From: JBBTCX01 sp964494205
GTDB taxonomy: Bacteria; Planctomycetota; Phycisphaerae; UBA1845
DNA: 64,000 bases
Assembly (NCBI GenBank): GCA_964494205.1
Contig: CAZBRD010000001.1
Coordinates: forward strand, 483,165-547,164
Direction: 5' to 3'
The position numbers were made by a program, and so were the translations under genes. The notes below the pieces were generated by a model. The model searched no databases and had not been told where the DNA came from. It saw nothing but the letters and a program-made list of their open reading frames with translations. Below are positions 1 through 8,143 of the stretch, one piece after another. The stretch's first letter is position 1; each line of letters begins with the position of its first letter.

Positions 1-1082
1 TTTCGTGGAAGACAGGCGCCTGCACCGTCGCAACTGTCTGCCATGTCGCACTGCGGATGCGTGGGTGTCCCATTGCCGCATGCAAACCCGTTGGGACGCA
101 AATTGGCCTGACACACGCCTGCCTGACAGGTGTCTGGCTGATCGCACTGCGTCGACGAGGAGCTTCCGCACGAGGAACCATTAGCAAGGTTTGTATGGGA
201 TACCGCACCCGTGGTGGTGTTGCAGGTATCGTTCGTGCAGGAGTTGTTATCGTTGATCGGCGTCAATGTACCGTTCGTTGGATTACAGCATTGGCCTGAG
301 GGTGTGGTGTTCTGATTCGTGCAAGCACCTGTACCGACGTTGCAGGAATCGACCGTACACGCGCTGCCGTCGTCGCAAGTCGCATTCGAGGTGCAGCGCA
401 CGTTGATTATTGCACCATCGAAAGTCAACGGAATCGGCAACTGGTCAGGTCCGCGGCGAAGGAACGAGTCATCCGTTCCGGGCACAATGTTGAGCTGGAA
501 TTGTCCAGATGATGAGGGCGACGCCACATAATAGAACGCGGAAAGATACTTTGGCACTGTAACCACCGGACCATTAGCCTGTTGAACGGCAGCCACTGCA
601 CGTGGATTGGCCAGCGTGCAGATTCCACTTTCGCAAGTTGCCGATCCCGCGCAACTACCCGGTGTGCACGCCAGATTCTGAACACACTGTCCGTTGTCGA
701 GTGATGAGAACACGGTAAAGTTGGGTGGCGGTCGATAGATATAATCCGTTCGCGAATTGTCGATTTCGATTGTTGAGTTGAAGGAAACCGAACCTAGTGA
801 TCCACCGGTAGCGGAGCAAGGCATCGTGATTTGAAAACCCTTTACGTTATCCGGTGCAGAGTCGTCGAGAAACACGTCGAAGATGATCTCTTCGCCTGAG
901 TTAATGGTAACTGAAACCGGCATGCCCGGTGTCGTCAGGTTGGGATCACTCCCCTGGCGCACAAGGAACATTCGCGCGACGCCGAATGCATCGCTCGCTG
1001 AGAATAAGATTGCACAAACACAAAGACACAGCCAACGCGGCTGCATGGCACACATCCAATTAGGCCCATTCTTTTTTTTCAT
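1..1082 (-). CDS. Secreted Cys-rich protein, C-terminus cut by window edge
   Basis: The reading frame runs without a stop from 1082 off the left edge, about 360 residues, so only the N-terminal part is seen. The start is chosen at ATG 1082 rather than ATG 1088 because the ribosome site GGAAGGAG lies 8 nt upstream of it. The N-terminus is Lys-rich with a hydrophobic stretch ending near ASDAFG, a plausible signal peptide. Residues about 35-240 carry the module shared with neighbouring proteins (boxes NSRTDYIYR, PKYLSAFYYV, DDSFLRRG). After that come Cys-rich repeats of the type CTNDTCNTTTGAVSH and TCQAGVCQ. The layout resembles the 909-residue protein at 20097-22826, including a near-identical QCCNP segment. 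A dockerin may lie beyond the edge, but none is visible. Function unknown; the protein is probably extracellular. Confidence 0.85.
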   Translation of the reverse strand, partial: MKKKNGPNWMCAMQPRWLCLCVCAILFSASDAFGVARMFLVRQGSDPNLTTPGMPVSVTINSGEEIIFDVFLDDSAPDNVKGFQITMPCSATGGSLGSVSFNSTIEIDNSRTDYIYRPPPNFTVFSSLDNGQCVQNLACTPGSCAGSATCESGICTLANPRAVAAVQQANGPVVTVPKYLSAFYYVASPSSSGQFQLNIVPGTDDSFLRRGPDQLPIPLTFDGAIINVRCTSNATCDDGSACTVDSCNVGTGACTNQNTTPSGQCCNPTNGTLTPINDNNSCTNDTCNTTTGAVSHTNLANGSSCGSSSSTQCDQPDTCQAGVCQANLRPNGFACGNGTPTHPQCDMADSCDGAGACLPR

Positions 1083-1190
1083 CCCCATCGCTCCTTCCGT
1101 GACTGCTTCCCAAAAAACGATTCCCGAGAAAAAACGACCCGATTTCCAAGTCCAAACTACCAAGCGCCTTCGCTTGTATGAGATTGATCC

Positions 1191-4100
1191 TTACTTATTC
1201 GTCTTGTGATGGTACAGCGTATCCGAAGTTCTACCGATTCGCCATGAGATTGATCGGCCTTCTGAATCGCGGAACTTGGTGCGACTGTCCAGCGTGAACC
1301 TCAAGTCGCTGACAGCTCCATCCTCTTCTGATCCTTCCGGCAGTTCGTAAACAAATGTACCAAGGTAAGTCGGCGTTCGGTGGTCGACGCCGCCCGTCAT
1401 TAACGCCCCAGCCAGACGGCCGCGAGCGAGGTCGGCGGCCGTAAATTCCTCCAAGCCGAAAAACGCGAAATCTCGTCGGTCCTCCGCAACAAACAGTTGG
1501 CTGGGTAGTGGAGATCCTTCCCATTTCCTGTCCGGGACCAAAGTGATTTCATAGCCTCTTAAGTCCTGGATTTGGCGTGTAAAGAGCTCGATGGTGATGA
1601 TCTCTCGCTCCTCGTGTGATTCGTACGATTCGCGAAGTTCGATTTCGATCGGTGCGACACCGGATTTTTCGATGTTTGAATCCCCAATCAATGATCTTTG
1701 ATTGCGACCCGGTTCTTCTGGATCGGGAACGTTGGGAATGGCAGCACCGCCACCACTGCCACAGCAGTAGTCTGCCCCAGTGAAGGCCGAGAGGACCCAG
1801 AGAATATCATCGAGCGAAATGACTCCGTTGCCGAAGCAAGGGTGGAGGTCTCCCAGTGGGCAAGACGAGAAATTGGCAAATCCGTTGAGTGTGCACAGGA
1901 TATCGTCAATAGTCACTGCACCATCGAAGGGTGTTTTGACGTCCCCGAAAACGCTTGGGCAATCGGAGATGGTCAGAATGCAGGACGAACCAATATTGAA
2001 CGGAATCGGTATCTCGACGCCTTCGCGCAGAAACGTCTGCATGGGATCATTGACGATCGAAATCTGGAACGTGCTGCCCGCCTCCGCGTCTGGCGAGACT
2101 TGGAGAGTATACGTCGCGAGGTATTTCTGAGCGGCAGGAACCTCCACTTGCGTCTGTATCGCGGAAGCAACGAGGCTGTTCGCGCAATCGTCGGCTGCAA
2201 ACGAAGTGAGGTCATGAAATACATAGTCCGTTCGGTCAATATCCACGAAGACGGCACCCGGACATGCCAGCGAAACAGTTCCTACACCGGATAGCGGCGT
2301 AATCGAAATCTGTGCCTGATAACCTTGAAGGTTGATAACCTGGCTTAGGAACAAGTTCAGTTCAGTACCACCACCGGCTGGTGCTCCTTGCGACACTAAT
2401 TGGCAGGACATGGTGCCGTACGTTTGGCAGGTGTCATTCGATTCCTTGCATGCCTGCGGGCAAGGATCGGAACCGTCCACGCATGCCCCGTTTGAGCAGG
2501 TTTCTGTTCCGTTGCAGTACAGCCCATCGTTGCAACTCGCGTTGTTCAGCACAGTAAGGTTGGCGATCGCGCTAGTGTCATTGCCCATCGAGTTTGACAC
2601 GAAACAAGTGTAGGGTGCGACGTCAGAGGGTTGTGCGTTGTTGATCGTGAGGGTCGGCGATGTAGCACCCATGATGTTCACGCCGTTCTTGCGCCATTGA
2701 TAGGAAATCGGGTTTGCTCCACTCGCCACGACGGTGAACATTGCTTGAGAACCCTGACAAACACTCTGATTAGTCGGTTCCTGGATAATGGAAGCCGCCT
2801 GTCCTTCAAGGTATTGCTGAACCTGCGAGTAATAATTGGCGAACGCGCCGTCTACCGTGGCGTTAGCTTCGCCTGGCCCGTTCTGACATGGATTTCCAGG
2901 ATTGGAACCGCACGCACCAAACAACTGCCCCACAATCTGGCCGGAGCCATTGATCACGGGTGAACCGCTGCTTCCGCCGTCAATCGCGCCGGTAATGTCG
3001 CGACTGTAGATAAAATTGCCACGCGGTAATCCTCCGCAGGCACCGAAGACAGTGTCGACGTTGTGCTGCGAATAGACTTGAGGGCCAAAGTTGGGGTTGC
3101 TGATGCGATAGAGCTGGGTGCCGCCCGAAAACGCAACTGAAGTCGCGGAATAACCCATGAAAACGGATCCCGCGGGTGGATTCGAGTTCAATCGCAGCAG
3201 CGTGAAGTCCTGAGCGGAGTTGGTTGTTTTCAGGACGGAGCCGATATTTTTCAAAGCCCAAGTGCCACTGTTCGGGCACGTGCCATTGCACGTGGAAGTT
3301 CTAAATCGCCAGAAAAACTCTACGGTTGCTGCCGCAGGGTTCGTGCTGAGGCAGTGGTTGGCTGTGATGAAGAAGTTGCTTTCCGACGGGTTGGTATCAG
3401 TGACCAGGCCGCCCGAGCACGTAAACACATCTCCACTGATCACGAATTCCATCAAGGCGATGGCATCCTTGGCGCCGGTCACCTCTGGAACACTGAAGCA
3501 GGTTGCATCTTCGAGGCACGTTGGATTGCCGCAAAAACTACCAAGCGCGATGTTCACGGAATCAACGAACTCCGGACTGATGTGCGCGATTTCGGAAACA
3601 TCGAATCGGATCGCTTGCATGTTTGCATTGCCCGGGATGTAGAGCTGCAGGTAGCCCTGCGAATCGAAGACGGATTCCGTCCAGAATTCGCCGGTTCCGT
3701 TCATTCCGAGTCCGGCGTAGGGACCGTAAGCTTCTCCGTTGAGGCTGAAGAAGAACAACTCAGCACCAGCCGGCAAATTCATGTTCTCGATATGAACTCG
3801 AATCGCACCGGCTTCCGGCGACGAAAGTCGTAGCGTCCACACGAAACTACCGTTGGCCAAGCGAACCAAAGTACCTGAGTGGTGCGCGCCCGGCGTTCCC
3901 AGGTCGTTGGGGTTGAGACCGTTGATGACGACGCGAGGATTGATCGCACGCACAGTTCCAATCTTCAAAGGGCGTTGGTCCGAGGGTTGCGCCAACTCGT
4001 TTCGCTCGGCCTCGGTCAAAGTAATTCCAACACCGCCAGCAGCGCCGACGTTGGGCATGTCTGTTGTCAGCCGTTGGTGCAGATCGGCCTGCAATTGCTG

Positions 4101-4265
4101 GTATTCGTCAAGCGTGATGCCATCGGCAGCGATGGTCATCGGGGCTTCGCCGGCTGTGGGCTTGACGATGTTCGAACCGTAGGCCGATTCATGAGCTGCC
4201 GCCAAAACCAATAACAATAAAATCGCCGTGCCGAATGGGCGCGACGGGAAGCGCATAATCCCCAT
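1191..4265 (-). CDS. Secreted trypsin-like serine peptidase with Ig-like domain, paired repeat modules and dockerin
   Basis: The protein has 1024 residues. The start is ATG 4265, with AGGGGG 7 nt upstream; a longer frame to 4331 lacks a signal peptide. The signal peptide is FGTAILLLLVLAAAHESAYG. A pro-region (about 30-260) precedes a chymotrypsin-fold peptidase (about 265-490) with all three catalytic residues: His304 in ITANHC, Asp353 in AQDFTLL and Ser433 in GGSSGSP. The GSSGSP form resembles lysyl endopeptidase/V8-like enzymes. Then follow an Ig-like domain (about 489-566), a Cys-rich linker, the shared module (about 617-769, box DIDRTDYVF), a dockerin (about 771-834) and a second, divergent module (about 876-1017). 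It lies 66 nt downstream of the metzincin gene on the same strand, so co-transcription is likely. The substrate cannot be read from sequence. The position of the last module after the dockerin is unusual. Confidence 0.9.
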   Translation of the reverse strand: MGIMRFPSRPFGTAILLLLVLAAAHESAYGSNIVKPTAGEAPMTIAADGITLDEYQQLQADLHQRLTTDMPNVGAAGGVGITLTEAERNELAQPSDQRPLKIGTVRAINPRVVINGLNPNDLGTPGAHHSGTLVRLANGSFVWTLRLSSPEAGAIRVHIENMNLPAGAELFFFSLNGEAYGPYAGLGMNGTGEFWTESVFDSQGYLQLYIPGNANMQAIRFDVSEIAHISPEFVDSVNIALGSFCGNPTCLEDATCFSVPEVTGAKDAIALMEFVISGDVFTCSGGLVTDTNPSESNFFITANHCLSTNPAAATVEFFWRFRTSTCNGTCPNSGTWALKNIGSVLKTTNSAQDFTLLRLNSNPPAGSVFMGYSATSVAFSGGTQLYRISNPNFGPQVYSQHNVDTVFGACGGLPRGNFIYSRDITGAIDGGSSGSPVINGSGQIVGQLFGACGSNPGNPCQNGPGEANATVDGAFANYYSQVQQYLEGQAASIIQEPTNQSVCQGSQAMFTVVASGANPISYQWRKNGVNIMGATSPTLTINNAQPSDVAPYTCFVSNSMGNDTSAIANLTVLNNASCNDGLYCNGTETCSNGACVDGSDPCPQACKESNDTCQTYGTMSCQLVSQGAPAGGGTELNLFLSQVINLQGYQAQISITPLSGVGTVSLACPGAVFVDIDRTDYVFHDLTSFAADDCANSLVASAIQTQVEVPAAQKYLATYTLQVSPDAEAGSTFQISIVNDPMQTFLREGVEIPIPFNIGSSCILTISDCPSVFGDVKTPFDGAVTIDDILCTLNGFANFSSCPLGDLHPCFGNGVISLDDILWVLSAFTGADYCCGSGGGAAIPNVPDPEEPGRNQRSLIGDSNIEKSGVAPIEIELRESYESHEEREIITIELFTRQIQDLRGYEITLVPDRKWEGSPLPSQLFVAEDRRDFAFFGLEEFTAADLARGRLAGALMTGGVDHRTPTYLGTFVYELPEGSEEDGAVSDLRFTLDSRTKFRDSEGRSISWRIGRTSDTLYHHKTNK

Positions 4266-4331
4266 GTGAGATCCCCCTAAAAAATAATACCGATGCTCCG
4301 ATTCATTCCCTAGAGCTAACGAAAGAACCAA

Positions 4332-7300
4332 TTAATTATTGTGGCCAGCGCGATGTCGGGTCGATGATGGGGCGTCAACGACGACGGCATCACGGATCTG
4401 CCACTCCACTTCATTTCCATTTGTGTCGCGCAACATCGTCTCGCTGTGGCGAATTTGCGCTTTGATGTCAATGCCGGTACTCCGCAGCTCGCGCGTCGAA
4501 ACCGCAAATGTTCCGAGATGTCGCGGCGCAACCGTGCTGACGCCGTCGGTCAAAGTGGCGGCAGCGAGTCTCCCACCCTTCAGGTCATGGGCTACGAATG
4601 GTTCATGACCGGCGAAGATGAACTCCGGACGATCGGTATCAACGTTCACTTGGGAAAGTGTGACTCGTTTGCCACGGGCATCGGTCACATCGATAGCCAC
4701 CTGATACCCATGCAGGTCGGCGACGTCGTCGATGAACGTATCGAAATAAGTTGTGTCGCCGTCAACGCGGGATTCCAACCAGAGTCTCGTTTCCGTTGTG
4801 GCCGAAACCGTAGTGCGTTGGATTGGGCGCGACGACGTCACTTCGCGTTCAGTCGAGGTGGCCGAGTCGTTTCCGCCGGATGCGCCTCCTCCTCCACCAC
4901 AACAATGATCTACTCCGCCAAACGCAGCCAGCACCCAGAGGATATCATCCAGCGAAATGACGCCGTTTCCAAAGCAAGGTTGCAGATCGCCCAAGGGGCA
5001 ATTGCTGAAGTTTGAGAATCCGGCAAGCACGCAAAGGATGTCGTCGATGTTTACGATTCCATCGAGCGGTGTCTTTACGTCACCGAAAACACTGGCGCAG
5101 TTTGAAACTGTGAGGATGCACGGTGCTCCGATGTCGAACGGGATTGGTTGCTCGAGGCCCTCTCGCAGGAACGTCTGCGTCGGGTTATTGACGAGCGAGA
5201 TCTGGAACGTGCTACCTTCATCCGCGCCGGGTGAGATTTCAAGTGTGTATGTGGCCAGGTATTTTGGAGAGACGGGCACTTCGACAGGATTGAACACGGC
5301 TGAGGCAATCGAACGATTGTCACAATCAAGCGCGGCAAAAGAGGTTTCGCCGGCGAACACGTAATCGGGTCGACCGTTATCAATGAAGGCGCCGTCAGGG
5401 CATGCGACCGAAACGGTGCCCGTGCCGGTCAATGGTGTGATTGCGATCTGTGCCTGATAGCCAACCAGACCCAAGACTTGACTCAGATATAATTCCAAAT
5501 CGACAGTTCCACCAGATGGTGCAGACGTCGTAACCAGTTCGCACGACATGGTGCCAAACGGTTGGCATGTGTCGTTAGATTCTTTGCAGGCTTCAGCGCA
5601 AGGGTCTGCATTGTCAACGCAGGCGCCAGCCGCACATGATTCAACGCCATTGCAAAACATGCCATCGTTGCAAGTGGCGTTAGTGAGTACCGTCAGCGTC
5701 GCGGGGTCACTCTCTGAGCTTCCCTGTGCATTGGACACGACACAGGTGTACGAGCCGGCATTGGCTGGGTTCGCCGGGTTTATTGTCAGCGTGGGCGAAG
5801 TTGCCCCGCCGATGTTTACATTGTCCTTCTGCCACTGGTAGGTGATTGGTGTAGAACCGCCAGCCTGAACAGTGAACGCAGCCGACGCGCCCTGGCAAAC
5901 CGTGAGGCTCGCTGGCTGTTGCGTTACCACAGCCGGTGCGATCGCCGCGATCTGAACATTATCGATGAACCATTCATCGTTGGTTTCATTTACTTCGGCA
6001 CGGAACCTCAGGCGGAATTCGTTATGGAACGCATTCGCCGGCAGCGAGTGCGATTGAGAAGTGAAAGTGCTCTGGTTGATGCCAGTCGATGTCACTCGAT
6101 TGAGTTCGTTCCAAAGGTTGTTGGTGCCAAAATACTCGACGACAAGTTGCTCGCCACTCTCTACGCCAGAGTGTTGAGTAAAGTAAGTCACTGTGCCTTG
6201 CGTTTGGCCGGCGAACTGAATGAAGTTCGTGCGTATTTCATCATCCTGATACGTGCCTGACCCCGCAGCGTCCAGATTGATAGAGTTTGGTGAACTGGTT
6301 TCGTTGGACGCATTGGTGCTGCTCGTAGCGCCGTTGATGTAGGACCACAATGAAGCGGACAGCGTGCCCGAAGGAATGTCATCAAAGAACGGAAGGGGAA
6401 GCGGGTCTGCCAAGTCGGAGAGGCAGGAGCTGCTGTTCTTGTGGTTGACGATGGCAGTCTCTTCTGTGCAGCCAAAGCTTGTGATAATCCCCGAACAGCC
6501 GCCCAGACCGGAACACATGATGCGGCAGCAGTTAGTGCAACCTGAACATCCGTTGCAGTGCGACGCACTATAGTTATGCCCGATTTCGTGGGCACTTAAC
6601 GCCGCGCGGCTGTTGATTGAGCTGGTGAAGCGTGATTCCACGACGCTATAACCCAACCCCGACGGCGTATCGCAAACTGCGGCGAGCCACGCCACGCCAA
6701 TGACGAAATTGGGAGAAACCGAAATATCTTTGCCGGTGAAAAGCTCTGCGATGTCACGACGAATTTGCGTCTGCGGGCTCGACGACCAATGAGCTCGAAA
6801 CTGATCGAGCAACGTGCCATAGTCACTCGAAGTGTAGGGGGCGCCGCTGACCGTGCGCACGATAGCCGTCGTGATTTCATACGTCACACCGATCGTCGCA
6901 ACTTCATAGCGCGACTCCATGATGTTGACGATGTTCTCCATGTCAGCCAGCGTGTTGTTTACGTTGGAACCGTTTAGCACGTAGAACTCGAAGTCCGCGT
7001 CGACGCCAAGATCGGTTATCTTCAGGCCTGTGCCCGCGACACCGCCATCTGCATTGACTCGTCCAAGTGCACGCTGTTCCATTTCCGCGGTGACGCCGCA
7101 TCGATGGTTCACGTCATCGAACCAATCGCTGTCCTTGTACACCACGTGCTCGCCAAATGGGGCGTCGAGACCGAGGTTCTGAAGAGATTGAATCACATAC
7201 GCTTCGTCTTCGGTCGTAATCACGCCGTCGAAACGTCCATCATGCAACGAACCGCGAACGGTCGCCTGTGGATGCTCCGCGACGCTGCCTTTGAGCGTGC

Positions 7301-7655
7301 GGATCTGTGCCGGCTCCACCTGCACCAACGGTCCATTCTCTTCATATTGAACAAGCAGTCTGAAATCATCCGAACGAAGCGTGTGACGCTGAAGTTGCAA
7401 CGTCCACGGCTGTCCCTCGATCAAGACAGTGGTGGTGACGGTGCCCATGAAAGGGTCTTCTTCGAACACCGGAGTTTGAATGGTTGACTCGCGGATGCTT
7501 AGAGTCTCGTTGACTTGCTTCGCCGTAAACTGCGCCGGCGCAAGTTCGTATGCCTGGCCATACGTTGACGTATCGATTAAGACTGCGAAAGCGAGAAAAA
7601 GTACTGAGCTGGTGAACAAACTCCCCCGACGACCATCGATCATTCCTGACTTCAT
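4332..7655 (-). CDS. Secreted ADAM/reprolysin-like zinc metalloprotease with Ig-like domain, paired modules and dockerin
   Basis: The protein has 1107 residues, starting at ATG 7655 behind AGGGAAG. A signal peptide (SSVLFLAFAVLIDTSTYG) precedes a prodomain. Cys186 in HRCGVT resembles the cysteine switch PKMCGVT of ADAM and snake-venom enzymes. The metzincin zinc motif HEIGHNYSASH spans 356-366, followed by a Cys-rich stretch with IMCSG as a candidate Met-turn. A jelly-roll/MAM-like segment ends in DEWFIDNVQI (about residue 570). Then come an Ig-like domain (572-652), a Cys-rich linker, the shared module (704-855, box GRPDYVFAG), a dockerin (856-919) and a second module (949-1092, box DRPEFIFAG). 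From the Ig-like domain onward it is closely paralogous to the serine peptidase just downstream, so two unrelated protease heads share one tail. It probably cleaves extracellular protein. Confidence 0.9.
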   Translation of the reverse strand: MKSGMIDGRRGSLFTSSVLFLAFAVLIDTSTYGQAYELAPAQFTAKQVNETLSIRESTIQTPVFEEDPFMGTVTTTVLIEGQPWTLQLQRHTLRSDDFRLLVQYEENGPLVQVEPAQIRTLKGSVAEHPQATVRGSLHDGRFDGVITTEDEAYVIQSLQNLGLDAPFGEHVVYKDSDWFDDVNHRCGVTAEMEQRALGRVNADGGVAGTGLKITDLGVDADFEFYVLNGSNVNNTLADMENIVNIMESRYEVATIGVTYEITTAIVRTVSGAPYTSSDYGTLLDQFRAHWSSSPQTQIRRDIAELFTGKDISVSPNFVIGVAWLAAVCDTPSGLGYSVVESRFTSSINSRAALSAHEIGHNYSASHCNGCSGCTNCCRIMCSGLGGCSGIITSFGCTEETAIVNHKNSSSCLSDLADPLPLPFFDDIPSGTLSASLWSYINGATSSTNASNETSSPNSINLDAAGSGTYQDDEIRTNFIQFAGQTQGTVTYFTQHSGVESGEQLVVEYFGTNNLWNELNRVTSTGINQSTFTSQSHSLPANAFHNEFRLRFRAEVNETNDEWFIDNVQIAAIAPAVVTQQPASLTVCQGASAAFTVQAGGSTPITYQWQKDNVNIGGATSPTLTINPANPANAGSYTCVVSNAQGSSESDPATLTVLTNATCNDGMFCNGVESCAAGACVDNADPCAEACKESNDTCQPFGTMSCELVTTSAPSGGTVDLELYLSQVLGLVGYQAQIAITPLTGTGTVSVACPDGAFIDNGRPDYVFAGETSFAALDCDNRSIASAVFNPVEVPVSPKYLATYTLEISPGADEGSTFQISLVNNPTQTFLREGLEQPIPFDIGAPCILTVSNCASVFGDVKTPLDGIVNIDDILCVLAGFSNFSNCPLGDLQPCFGNGVISLDDILWVLAAFGGVDHCCGGGGGASGGNDSATSTEREVTSSRPIQRTTVSATTETRLWLESRVDGDTTYFDTFIDDVADLHGYQVAIDVTDARGKRVTLSQVNVDTDRPEFIFAGHEPFVAHDLKGGRLAAATLTDGVSTVAPRHLGTFAVSTRELRSTGIDIKAQIRHSETMLRDTNGNEVEWQIRDAVVVDAPSSTRHRAGHNN

Positions 7656-8143
7656 GATTCTTCCCTAAGACACAATTTGACAGTTTCCGATGGGCCCATC
7701 GAAGCGCGGGAAGCAAATCCCCGAGCCTTTGACAGGTGCATCGCCCCCACAAACGACCTATAGGCGCGCCTTGCGGCGCATGGGATGTACGCTCGAATCT
7801 GAGTGCAGGGGAATTGCGCGACTCTCTTTGACAGCGCAGATGCACCCAATTCTTGGTACTACGCACCCCTGACGCAGGACTTGGACAAGGCACGTCCATG
7901 CAGTTCGTGCTACTTGATCCACGTCCCAAAACGTGTTCTATCGTAACTCAACGCAACGGTTTACGGAAGCTAGAATTGGCGCCGACATAGCGAAATTAGC
8001 CGATTTCAAACCAAGCTTTATCTTGTGAATCAAGTGTGCAGGTGGTTTAGGTGGCTGGTTGTTCCAGAAAAGAGAATCGCTCGCTTCGGTCAACCGAAGC
8101 GAGCGATTCGATGGTTGTTAACTGTTAACTCCGTTTCGTGCTC
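7656..8143. other. Intergenic region between two secreted-protein genes
   Basis: These 488 bases separate the metzincin gene start from the end of the dehydrogenase mega-gene. The only clear element is the terminator at 8074-8109. The remainder should hold the promoter of the metzincin-peptidase pair, but no convincing -35/-10 pair was found by eye. Confidence 0.5.
8074..8109 (-). terminator. Rho-independent terminator of the dehydrogenase mega-gene
   Basis: A perfect 16-bp inverted repeat (GAATCGCTCGCTTCGG) closes a TCAA loop. On the minus strand it is followed by TCTTTTCT. It lies 35 nt past the stop of the 8144-14107 gene. Confidence 0.85.
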
